A stretch of 64,000 nt of DNA from Clytia hemisphaerica. Taxonomy: Eukaryota > Cnidaria > Hydrozoa > Leptothecata > Clytiidae. The DNA lies in the NCBI GenBank assembly GCA_902728285.1, contig CACVBU010000869.1, positions 163,229-227,228 on the forward strand, given 5' to 3'. The notes below the pieces were generated by a model. That model searched no databases and was not told where the DNA came from. It was given only the letters and a program-made list of their open reading frames with translations. Positions 1-12,900 of this stretch are shown here, piece after piece (within the stretch, counting starts at the first letter, position 1; the number at the start of each line of letters is the position of its first letter). The position numbers were made by a program, and so were the translations under genes.

Positions 1-149
1 TATGTTAAATAAAACTTGATGAGTAAAATAATATTCTGTACACTGTAGTCAACTATTCAGATGGTATCTTGCTTAATAGCATCCCGCATTGATTCTAAAA
101 ATAGCCATCAAAATTACTGTTTGTCCGAGTTTTAATCCCATCATCCTTC

Positions 150-372
150 AGGGGGGGGGGGTAGTAAAATCTCAGAAATATATGAGTAGTAAAAGGATTT
201 TTACATACCACCACCCAGACTCTTGGAAGAGGTATTTTACTACCCTGGTAGTAAAAGCTTTTGGGACAATTTGTCATGGAGATTTGGTAGTAAATTTCTT
301 TTTCGATTTTTCGTCACACCACCACCGTAGTAAACGTCATTATGTCTGAGATTTTACTACCGACCCCCCCCC
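150..372. mobile_element. MITE-like inverted-repeat element with G-run/C-run ends
   Basis: The element opens with a run of ten or more G followed by TAGTAAAATCTCAGA and closes with the reverse complement, TCTGAGATTTTACTAC, followed by a C run. The arms are about 25 bp. The interior repeats the word TAGTAAA several times in both orientations. There is no coding capacity beyond chance ORFs. Seen directly; the class (non-autonomous DNA element) is inference. Confidence 0.65.
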
Positions 373-973
373 TGATCCTTTGCATTATTTGCTTTTGCAA
401 GTCAATTACACTTATTGACAATACAAAAGTAATAACTTGCACACATTACAAATCAAAATGAAAAGGATTGTGGGATTGAATTTCAGTCAAATGTTAAAAG
501 TAATAATTATGACGTTTGCATAGCGGCAGGGATCGAATTAACGATTTAAAAGTGCATCGCACTTTAGTGCGAACGAAGTGAGCAAATTCTGCCCGAAATT
601 TTTTAGGTTTCACGATGCGTTTTATCAATATACGATGCATTCTCCACTCTAAAGACCAATTTACAAGCCAAATAACCATCGTATTTGCTTGGAGGCTCAA
701 AATGCTGTAAAATTCTTGATATGTTGTATTGCGATTTTGTTGAATTTCTGAATTTTTGCTTCGTACATTTCCAAAAACGCATCGCGAATCGCGAAACGCG
801 ATACGTTAATTCGAACCCTGAGCGGTATCGACACAGCTGTCTAATGACAAAGGGAAAAAAATGAAAAAACAGTTCTTTGTGTACATATGGTTATGGGTGG
901 TTACACGCTTTTGGTTCTGATTCATTATATTTGATTTACCTTGGTCTATGATCTTTTTTTCTTTTTCTTACAG
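373..973. other. Stretch upstream of the first visible BRIX1 exon
   Basis: AT-rich sequence with small GCGA-rich inverted words around 770-800. I looked for the expected N-terminal BRIX1 exon here and did not find it, so this is probably intron. Confidence 0.4.
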
Positions 974-3900
974 AGCAAGGCATTTGATGTTAGACTTGCG
1001 AACATTGATGCCTCACTCTCGTCCAGGTGAGACTATTTTGATAAAAGTTTATTAATAAAATTGCGAAGCTTTCTCTCTGAATTTATATCACAGTGGAATT
1101 TTGACATCCTTCATTTTTCTCTTCTGGTTACAGCACTGGAACCAACATGTCAAGGTAAGAAACTATAATGTGATGCTTTTTTTTTACTTTCACCACTCTT
1201 GCTTTTAGATAATAAACTTGACAGAAAAGATAAATTGACAGTAATAAATGAGGTAAAAATTCTTTTTTGTTCTACGTCAGACCTTATTTGAATTGCAGCT
1301 TGAAAAAAACATTTATTGGACCTACCTCAGAGGTCCTTCAATTTAACCAATGTTTGTCCATCCGTTTGTCTGTTACCAGCTTTTCTCAGGACTGGTCCAT
1401 TATTTTTTCTGATTTTTGCATAGTGATGCAAAATGGCAGTGCCTAAAAAGTACTCTTTTGGGGCAAATTTGGGACATACTGTATGCACTTCTGTATGTGT
1501 GTTTGATAAATATATTTCAATATCGAATTTCGTATTAATAATAATAATAAAGCTTTACAGGTTTGCAGGCCACCGTGAAGACACATGGGCCTCTATAAAC
1601 CGCTCGTACTTTTTACAATGATCTTTTTGAAATAAAGTTTTTTTCCCGGGCTCCCCCGGACTTTCCATTTTGTGTTGTCTCCCTTGATTTTAGCATTCAT
1701 TTTTTCGGCTTCTTTACACCATTCTTTGATTATTTGTCTTTTATCTTTGGTCAAATCCTCTGTCACTCGGTAAGGAAAGCGTTTTTCTTTTGTTATTGCT
1801 TGCAACACTGTGTTTTTGTCCTCTTCGTTCGTAAATGTGACTTTGATTGGTCGGTATCTCGCTTTATCTTCTCTTTCTTTCGTAAATTTCCCGATCCACA
1901 GCGTCTCGGTAATCTTTATATTCCTCAGATGGAGCCGCTGACCAATAATTTTGTCATGGATAAATTCTTCGTCCTCTATTTTTGTTTCTTCTTCAGTTTC
2001 ATCTGTCGATTCATCAATCCCATGAAAAATTAGGTTTCGTGCTGTCGATCGAATCAGCTGCTCCGCTCCCCCTGCTTTTCTTTTTAAATCGCATCTCCAA
2101 TGTTTTTCTCGATGTGTTTGGATGTGATTTTAGCGTAGCTCATTGGTGGTCTTTCCTCTTCTTTCTTTTCGATGATGCTTTCAATCTTCTTTTCAAGCGT
2201 GGTTATTCTGGTATCGATAGTTTCTTTCATCTCGTTGACCATAACATTGACGTCTTGTGCTTTCAAATGGTTTATTTCTTCGTCCTGCCTTTTCATTATA
2301 TTCTCACTTGATTTGTATGACAAGCATATCTGGATCTGGACTAAAGATAATGGACTAAACGGTGGCACTTCCTGCATTGTAGGGTATCTTTTGTGCGTTT
2401 TCTTCATTTATGATGCACTTTGACGGGCTGCAAAAGTCGTTTATTGATGGTGATTTTTTATTATTTTCTTGAATTTTTTCCGCCATCTTTGTGCGTATTG
2501 TACAATTAAAATTATCTGATCCTCAACTATAGCATAAGGAAAACTAAAAATTTAAAAATTTAAATCTTAAAAAGCTACTGAGACAGAGAGTTCAAAGCAA
2601 AACCTAGACAAGAGACAAAAAAGAAGAAGCTGCGAGCTGAAAAAATTGAAAAGTTTGCAAAAAATTCATGAGAATGAATATGGCTAGCCTGGAAGCAAGG
2701 CACGACTAGTAACGTAGCTCAGGCGCCTAGTTATACCTTGCTCTCACTCATACCAGTGTAGACTTAAGATATTGATATTATAAGATAAAGATGGCTGACC
2801 TTGAGCCAAGACATGACTAGTTACATATGGGATCTTGTCATATATGGAGATCTGATCATACCTTGCTTCCAGCATTTTCTAAAAAGAAAATTGTCTGTGT
2901 GTATGTCTGTATGTCATCCCAAACTTTGTGGCAGGCTGGAGACTTTAAAAGTGGTCAGATTAGGCTGAAATTCTCCACATTTGATCCTTGGGTGAATATC
3001 TGGGGTTGTTTTTTTTCATTTTTTCAAAATTTTCATTTTAGGGTTTACTTACAGAAGTTGAGCGAGTGCGGTTAGCACATTTTTTTAAGCTAAAACAAAC
3101 TTTCCAATATTTCCCTTTTAAAATCCTTTGCTCTCCATTGGCACTTTTCTCCTGCCCTCCCTTAATTATTGGTTTAAGGTGGCTACTATTCAGGGCATGT
3201 GCAAAAATTTACTTTCAATATTTTAAGGCAATGTGCTGAAATATTTTCTTTTTCTTATCGAAATTTTTGCCTGAAGACAGACAGGTGGCAACACTATATT
3301 AAAATGACATGAACATACCAAAATGACAAGAACTGCCATCCCTATCAAACTTTCCCAATTCAGGAAACATACTTCCTACCTCATTAAAGTCTAGCCATTT
3401 AGCTGGAAGTTTTCCACCTTCCAGTTGAGTTTGGGAAATAATTCCGTTTGAAGGCAAAAATGTCGATAATAGTGGTGCCTACTGACAGTGAGGTTGAAAC
3501 ACTATCTTTGTAATAATTTTAGGTATGCGAAATGAAGAATTGTAATAGATGTGTTTTCTTCGAAATGAAAAAAAAGAAAGATTTATTTATGTGGTGAGTA
3601 TAGAAAATTTGCTTTTATTTTTCCTAGCTGAAGGTCCTTTTAGTTAATCTATTTGTTCGTTACCACCTTTTCTCAGGATTGGGCAGTTGTAGTTTCTGAA
3701 TTTTGGCAAAAAGATGCAAAATATTACGGAGCTATGATGTTTCAAAATAATTTTTCTGGTTGCGAAATCTATCTGGAAATGTCTAAAAAACGCTTTTTCG
3801 AGATTTTCTCTCATTAGTTTTTCCTAATTTCTCGTTGAACCTACCCCGGTGGAGGTCCTATAAATTAACCTCTGTTCGTCCGTCCGTTCGTTCGTTTTAC

Positions 3901-6900
3901 CAACTTTTCTCGAGATTGGCTCATTAGTTTTTTCTGATTTTTTGCACAAAGATGTGTAACTATAAACCCTTTAATATCACGGAGCCCGATTTTCTAAAAA
4001 AAAAATTTTTGGGCAAATTTGGCCAAAAAACGGCTAAAAAAGTGTAGTGAAAAAGTGGATCAATAATTTTTTCTGATTTTTTGCATGAAAGTAGGGTACC
4101 ATCATAGGTAAAAGATGGCTCAAGCAGATTTTCGCAAAAAAATTATGTTGGCTCAAAAAACGCATGTTTATCTATAAGAATCACTATTGATAAGCATACA
4201 TCTATCAATGTTCTTAGTCAAATTACTCAATTTTTTAATGAGATAGATGTTTTTTTTTGTTCATGAGGGCTTACTTTTGAAGAATAATATGTGTGTTTAG
4301 ACATTAAATTTTGGTTGCTTGGCGTGTTTTTATAGAAAAACTGGCCAAATTCGAAATTTTTTTATAGGCACATTATCAATTACTTAGGTATTAGTTTTTC
4401 TCTCGAGATTGGCTCTTTCATTCTTTATGATTTTTTGCGCAAAGATGCATAACTATAAACCCTCGAATGTGACGGAGCTCGATTTTTTGAAAAAAAATTT
4501 GGGGGTCAATTTCAGCTAAAAAACGGCTAAAAAAAGAGTTTTTTGGACATTGTGAAATATTGGATCATTAATTTTTTCTGATTTTTTGAATGAAAGTAGG
4601 TAAAAGATGGCTCAAGCAGGTTTTTGTAAAAAAAGAATTTTTCAGCTCAAAAAACGCATCTTTATCTATAAGAATCACTATTAATAAGTATACATTAATG
4701 TTCCTAGCCAAATTACTCAATTTTTTGACGAAATGGATGTTTTTTTGCTCACGAAGTCTTGAATATGAAAGAATATTTCAAGAGCATGAAATTTTGGTTT
4801 CTAAATGCTTTTTTATAAGTAACAAACGACTAATTAATAGATCGTCAATATTTGTGTTCTGAATGATTGTTTAATGGCCCCCCTTTAATGGTCACGTCAC
4901 GTAGATATCAATTATAAATATGATAAATGCACAACCAGGTAGGTCCATAAAAGTATCACTTGTTATTTTGAATTTAATGTTTTCTGTTGATTAGTCAGGT
5001 AGGTAGGTCCGTTAAAGTCCCTTGTTATTTTGGAATTCACGATACACCTTTTCATAGGGAATTTCTTTCTGACTCCAACTTATACCTCTTCTTAACAGAC
5101 AGTCAGGATTTATTGGTCTTAGTTTAATTTAGTATTTAGATAAAGTTTTTTATAAAGGAAATTGGTAAAAGGGCTATAGGCAATGCGGATCGGTGAAAGC
5201 TGAAGCAAATATAATTTCTGTGTTATTTTTGTGTTTGAAAGTTACTTTTTGTTAGGAATGGTAATAATTCCATTTATTGTTATTATTTTTTTTTCTAGGG
5301 TTTCAAGTGTACCACATGGACCATCTGCACGGTTCCTTGTTGAAAACGGTATGTTGTTTATAAAGGGAGTTATTTTGTCTGTTATATATACTGCACTTGA
5401 TTTAGTTTTGCCTTCCTGGAGATAAGCTCCAGTTTAGACGGCTGACTTTCTGCCCTGCCTATTCTAATTGTTTGAGTAGTCCAAAAGTGGGCGCAAAGAT
5501 GGTAGGTAAAATCTTTTTTCGGAAAAATTGAAAGAAGACATTCCAAGTCGTCAAAAGAGAGTAATGCATTGACTTTAGACAGCCAGCTATCAGTCCACTT
5601 TAATTCACAATTAGAATAGGCAGGGTGAAAAGTGAGCCGTCTAAACTAGAGCTAAGTCTCTTTATTTCTAGTTTTCTGTTCACCAGTCTCTTCATTTTGA
5701 ATGTCTTTCTCGTCTAATTCCAGTACACACAATGGACGAGTTAAAACTTGCTGGCAACTGTCTGAAAGGATCAAGACCTATATTATCATTTGATAAAGTA
5801 AGTTGATTTACGATCACTTGTTTGAATGCTATTATATCTTGATGGTGAGCCCTAAGAAGTGTAAACCCTCAAATCACTATACTTCTATTTCCATTCTAAT
5901 GGAATGGAATTTACAACTAAGATAAAACTGCAACTTTCATCAATAATATTATATCAATCTCGGCAGCATGACGTGGCGATCCTAGGTCCCCAGACCTACC
6001 GGTACAGGGCCGAAAAAATCGAATGACCTCATATGATACAAGTGGCAATTAATGCTGCTCTCAAATTCTTTTTATTATTATGATAATTATTTTAACTAAA
6101 CACAAAATAAGATATATATAATTAAATTTTCCAGGGTCGTTACCCGTACTGTTTTTTTTTTTTATTTATACTTGTTATATATATTGCACTGTATCAAAAA
6201 TGAAAATGGTGGCAATTAATTGGGTAAAAGGATGTGAAAAATAGCCCCCAATTTTAATCAGCGATAATGCTAATACTCTCTCTAATTCGATCTTCCAGGG
6301 ACTAAAGAATCCTTTCAAATTGAAAGATTCGGATTACAGAGAGTATATAGACGACTTATTACAGCTGAGGGGACCAATGCTTTAGTTCGAATTACAGAAA
6401 GATTCGAAGTTTGAATTACAGAGAGCTGATTGTAATAATTTTCCTTTTGTACTCAGAGCTTCGACAAATCGGTACATTACCAACTACTAAAAGAGATGTT
6501 CACACAAATATACGCCACACCGAATAAACATCCAAAAAGCAAACCATTTATCGATCGAATTATGACTTTCAGCGTCAATGATAATAGGATATGGATCAGG
6601 AATTTCCAGGTAAAATGAACGCCCAAATGTTTCATTATATTCTTCGGTCATTTGTTTGTGGGGACGCCTTATCCGTCGACCAAAATATTAGAGATAAGAT
6701 TTAAGGAAGTCTAAAAGTGTGAATAATCCAAAAAATGACTTTGCTGATAGACTAATATATAACCTTACAATGTCGCGGACCTTTTGCCATTCAGACATAT
6801 AAAAAAATTGAGGGGTTCGGAGAGAAAGGTACCTCGGGAACTTTGCTGCCGATTTTCGAAGGTTTAAAACTTTCTTGGTACACTTGATTCAATCTTTGTA

Positions 6901-9900
6901 CAAATTCCTTTTGTTTATTTCAATCCAATTACTAGAGATTTCAATATAATTACTAGAAATTTCAATATAATTACTAGAAATTTCAATATAATTACTAGAG
7001 ATTTCAATATAATTACTAGAAATTTCAATATAATTAGAGCATGGCTCACTTTAAGCATTGCAATAAAAAAGAAGTTAAAATGTGCGTCAGCCGGGAATCG
7101 AACCCGGATCTATTGCTTGGAAGGCAACAATGCTAACCTTTACACCACCGACGCTTTAGAAGAGAAGGTTGTTTTCCTAACTTTGTTATGTTTAAAGAAC
7201 CCCCTCAAGAGGTTAAAAGAGTGTTTTGCGGTTGTACTCTTGTGTTTGTTTGTTTGTTTGTTTAGCTGTTTGCTTTCTCCCGCAACTCAAAACAGTAAAC
7301 AAAACGGAACGTTCCAGCGCTGATCTTTGAAATAATCATTTATTGATATTTGAGTATGTTTTTCTGCCGGCTTTATAAACCTCGCATAGTACTTCGAAAT
7401 TTCTTAACTCGAACAAACTTGTCTTTATTTTTGTAATTCCCGCCTCTCTGGGTGATATCAAATGGTACATGGATCGTGGCGCACTGCGTATCCAGCGTAT
7501 ATTGATAACGATTCACTTAAAAGGTGCGTCAGCTGGGAATCGAACCCGGATCTATTGCTTGGAAGGCAGCAATGCTAACCTTTTAATACTGTAATTTCTT
7601 TAGACTGTCCAACAAATTGTATTGGTCTCCTATCTCAATTAAAGCCCGGACTGGGTCGTTCGTAGATTTCAGTAAATAAATCCAATAAAAAATGGATATT
7701 GATAACGATTCACTTAAAAGGTGCGTCAGCCGGGAATCGAACCCGGATCTATTGCTTGGAAGGCAACAATGCTAACCTTTACACCACCGACGCTTGAAAG
7801 AGGGCTACAAATTTGAAACTATAATCTTAACAAGTTTAAAACAGTTAAATGTGGTTTGAATGTTTGTTTAAACTGTTGAGGTCAGGAAACCCCTTAACAG
7901 GGTTGCTGAAAATTGTTTAAAGCCTTAACAGTGGATCTTTTTCTCAAGCGTCGGTGGTGTAAAGGTTAGCATTGTTGCCTTCCAAGCAATAGATCCGGGT
8001 TCGATTCCCGGCTGACGCACCTTTTAACTTCTTTTTAATTGCAATGCTCAGAGTGAGCCTATGCTCTAATTATGTTGAAATTTCTTTGTATGGATTGCAA
8101 AAAACAAAACAAATCCACTAAAGATTTAACCTTCGAAAATCTGAAGCCTTTGAAAATATGCAATGAATCCTCTTACATGGGAAAGTATGAAACTTGTCTT
8201 ATTGGCTTCAAAATTAAGGGGATTAATTTCCGCGAGGATTATATTTTGCGAAATTTCATTCAAAATAGATCCAACGCTTTCGATGCATTGACGCCGCTAT
8301 TGAGTTGTGCTACATTATTAGGGTACCACTTAAAAAAACTCCAATTAAAAAAATTTTGCTTCGTCGGTACTGAGAGAAATTGTAAAAAACTACAAACGGA
8401 ACGGTGTCGAGAAAAAAGCCGCGTCCATCTTGCACAGGCAATTGTTTGTTCCACTGGAAGAGTCCTTAAAAACGCTTTACACTAGGCTGATTTTTCTGAT
8501 CTTCTACATAAACACAACACCTGACAACACGCCTAATCTTCTTCGCTACAATGCAACAACTTCTCAATTTCTTTTTCTCCCAATAGATTGTCAACCATGA
8601 AGATATGTCACTCACCGAGATTGGTATGAAATCTTCTTTATTTCTCTTGTCTTCTTTTCGTTTGGCATTCCCTATGATTCTTTTAATCTTCTTTGTGTGA
8701 TTTCCTTATGATCTAAGGGGTCTCAAAGCGTATGGTTTTGAACTCGATCAATACAGTAACCACATGTAGCGTGAGATGACCCTTATCATCTATGCCACAA
8801 GCGCTTAGGTAAATGTCTATGGTAACTTTCGTTCCCACATAGCTTGGACCCCCTTTTTGATAGGGGAGATGCCAAGTTTTTTGTTTTTTTTTGCCAAGAT
8901 TGCCTAAAAGACTGAGCATAGAGCGAGTTTCCTTCGAAACGAATTTTCAGTAAAACGAGGGGGATAAGATTTCAATACAGAATGAGGGGTCTGTATATAG
9001 CGGTGTGTGGAATAAACCCTGGGGGTTCATACTCCTCTGCTAACTATGGTCCCACTTTTTAATCATACGACCACTGACGATTCACCTTGGCATGTGAACT
9101 TGAAATTAGCAGTGTATTACGCCTTACTGAAAACTTTTTTAGAGAGCCATCTTATACGCTTAGAAGTCCCAGAGAGTAAAAGACAAGTTATTTTTACGGA
9201 CCTATTTTCTTTCTTAGTATATTAGACCCATGGAGTTCTTTTATTTTACCAGACTTGCTTAAATACAGTGTCAACAATTTACCTGAAATGATAAATGAAA
9301 TAACAAGTTAGTCGGACAAAAAAGGCAGAAAAGTGAACGGGTCAGTCTTTCAGTTTAGTTAGATGCATAACTTAATGAAGTGACAGAATAGAGGCACTTT
9401 TTCACCAGCTAAACTAGGAAAGTCTGACGGTATGATTAATGGAAAACACTAATGGACAGTATATGCTCTTTATGGTTTTTATGGTTTTTGCAATTTTGCC
9501 GGCAATAGTATTTATCTTAATACTGCTCTGTGGGACAGTGAAAATTTCTTAAAAAAGTGAACGCCTCAGTATGTAACATTTCAACGTAATAAGAAACTGT
9601 GAGATGATCCTCCTTGGCTTTGATCTCGCATAATGTGGGCTCTCGTTGAGTTTGAATCATTTTTCCGTGGAGGTTTTTTAAAGCTTCGGCTTGGTAACTT
9701 ATCTTTCTTAACGATTTTTGTCCTATTTTCTCGTGGCTTATCTTCCCTTATTACCAATTTTACATCAGCTTCTGCATCGGTTTTATATGTACGGCTTCCT
9801 TAATTTTCAAAGTTAAAAACTAGACCCGGTCGTAGCCATCTCAAACGATCTACTTAATCGAATTTGCTATCCCAAAATTTGCCTTAGTTCTTAGAGGGTT

Positions 9901-12900
9901 GCATTACAAAGCTTCCAATAGAAATTCCCTGCGAGCATTGTTCATATCTAACCTCTCCCATAAAAGTTGCGATTGTATATCATTTCTAGATTATTGCGCG
10001 GGAAATTGTCACGAACTCGATATTTATTTTGGAAAAATATTTCTTCAAGCTTAACAAGACTGTCAGAAAGTTTCTTTCGTCCGGTTCGAGAATTAGTTCG
10101 TGCATCTGTTACAAGCTTACAATACAAAACATGTTATAAGGACTTCATCTTTTTCTTATCATGTGACTATGACAGTTAGACCGAGCGTGAACTATTCACG
10201 ACTGTGTCTTTTAAGCAATATAACTGTGATCTTACTCTATGGTAAAAGATAGGGACAAGCTGGAGTTTTTACACGCTCTTATGTGATTTGGTTGGTCGTT
10301 AAGATGTAATAAAAACAATCTTATTACTTTTTCTAAAGAACGCGTCATCTCTATTACTTTAAATGACCTATTAGTGAAGTATCTTATAAAAACTCCATCT
10401 CAAAAGATCAGAGGACACGGAAAATCTTCACGAGAAATGGCTTTTACTTTTCATGCTGTTACATAAAACATTAGTAGCAAGTTTAAGTTTGTGGGTTTTT
10501 CTGCGACCTAGACAGTTATCTTCTATATGTCTAGATCCCGATAGACTGAAGATAACGATAAATCAACACTTTTTTCTGGGGCAGAACTGCGGCTGTTTGC
10601 AAATCGCTCCAGTCACTTCGCCGTTCTCAAACGTGCAAGCACATTAACGAGTTTATGTATTTGCACTTTTGAGGACGGTAAAGTGACTGACGCGATTTGG
10701 AATAACCCGCACTTCTGACCCGCAAAATCGAGGACGGTGAAAGTCCTGATTTACCGTCGTCCTTAGTTGGTCAGGATCTAGTCAAATTAGAACCTTACCG
10801 TCTCCGTCGCTGAAAAACACACATACATAAACTCGGTATTAGTGAAGTTAAGTAAATCGGTAAAATCACGACGACGAACGAAAATTTAACAGGCTAGTGA
10901 GTTTCAACCAATCAAATTTTGTATTTTTACTAGCCTATTATATTTTTTGTCCGTCGTCGTGGTTATCCTGGTATGCTTAACCTCAGTATTAACCACAGAT
11001 CTGTAAAGCCCGAAGGGCTAGATTTGCGGCCTTGGTCAAAAAGTGAAGCTCATCTTTGGAAGGATTTCCTACCAGAGTCACGTGACTAAAATATGCAATT
11101 TCACCGGTTTAAGAGATGTGAAATAGCGTTTGCCGCCTACTTTCTTTTATCTTGCGCTCCGAAAACAATTAAAATGCTAGATCCTATCCATCGGCACGAA
11201 AGTTAAAAAGTCAAATTTTAGCTTCACTTTTTTTTTGCTGGAGAAAGCTTAAAGTTGCCTATCTAGCCCTTCGGGCTTTACAGATATCTGTGGTATTAAC
11301 TCGCCAAAAACAGAGCGCTGAATCAAAGGTGTAGTCACGATTTCTTAGTTTCAGAGTTGAGGCTAAAGTTTTTACTAGGCCTCGAAATTGTTCCTTTAAA
11401 TGCATCCTTTTTCAAAATAGAAGTGTCACTTCCGAAGCCTTTCTCGTGGGAAGCCGTGGTGGATCTAAAGGGCGGGTTCAAAACTTGTGACGGCGATCTG
11501 AAGGGGTTCAAAACTTGTGACGGCGGATCTGAAGGGCGGGTTCAAAACTTGTGACGGCGGATCTGAAGGGCGGGTTCAAAACTTGTGACGGCGGATCTGA
11601 AGGGCGGGTTCAAAACTTGTGACGGCGGATCTGAAGGGCGGGTTCAAAACTTGTGACGGCGGATCTGAAGGGCGGGTTCAAAACTTGTGACGGCGATCTG
11701 AAGGGCGGGTTCAAAACTTGTGACGGCGATCTGAAGGGCGGGTTCAAAACTTGTGACGCGGATCTGAAGGGCGGGTTCAAAACTGTGACGGCGATCTGAA
11801 GGGCGGGTTCAAAACTTGTGACGCGATCTGAGGGCGGGTTCAAAACTTGTGACGGAGATCTGAAGGGCGGGTTCAAAACTTGTGACGGTGATCTGAAGGG
11901 CGGGTTCAAAACTTGTGACGGCGATCTGAAGGGCGGGTTCAAAACTTGTGACGGCGATCTGAAGGGCGGGTTCAAAACTTGTGACGGTGATCTGAAGGGC
12001 GGGTTCAAAACTTGTGACGGCGATCTGAAGGGCGGGTTCAAAACTTGTGACGGAGAGACTTCATTTCCTTATTAGTAAGAATTTGGCTAAAAGAAATAAC
12101 CTCCATAAATTTTGAACTACCTCCTTAGATCTGCCAGAGGAGTTGCACTGGAACGAAAACTTACCCCGAATAAATTTTTCGTTTTGTACGTAACCTATTA
12201 GACAGTCGAAACTGTAAAAACCAAAGAATTTTAATGGTATTAACTTCACGAAGTTTTTTTCTCATCTTTCCGTTATTAGGTTTTCAAAGGAATTTTATCT
12301 GGTTTTTCATTCAATCTGTGCGCACAGTGACAATGTGTTGTAAAATTCTTGATCGAGACCGCGATAAAATGATTTACTTCTGAACTCAATGTTTAGTAAT
12401 GTTATGAAACGTGATGTTAGATAATAAGAATTTCAGTTCGAGTAATTTATACCTCCAAAGCATAAAAAAAGGTTAGAAATGGCTAAAGATTGACGAATGC
12501 ACCCATCGCAAAGGGCTGTAACTTTTCATCTACGCAAGCTAAACTATTTTAAAAGTATTTTTGAAATTCCTGAAAAGTATCAATTCAAGGGGCTATAATT
12601 TTAAGCCATTAATTAAAGTTTGAATTTTGAAAACAATCGAGTGATATATTTCGGTATTTTTGTCTTAAGAAATCCTTTCAATTAAGAGACGAATTAAACT
12701 TTTGTCAAGCTTATAAAATTCAAAATTTAAAATCAATTCAAGGGTTACATCTAATTAGAATTTTCATGATTTTCGAATTTTTTCAAGATTTTATTAAAGG
12801 CTTAAATTTATCCACGCAAAACTATCCTTCCAACGAAATGTACGAGTACTGAAAGAGTTTTGCGAGATTTTTTTGCATGCCACTACCCTAATTTGGAGAA

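Noticed and set aside
1734..2423. Overlapping plus-strand ORFs rich in Phe
   Set aside because: Complement of the LINE ORF1 remnant; composition is an antisense artefact of Lys/Glu-rich coding.
11610..12075. Long ORFs on both strands with 11-residue repeats (LNPPFRSPSQV and GFKTCDGDLKG)
   Set aside because: They are produced by the 33-bp tandem repeat; both strands are open, no start context or splice link exists, and the array is intronic.
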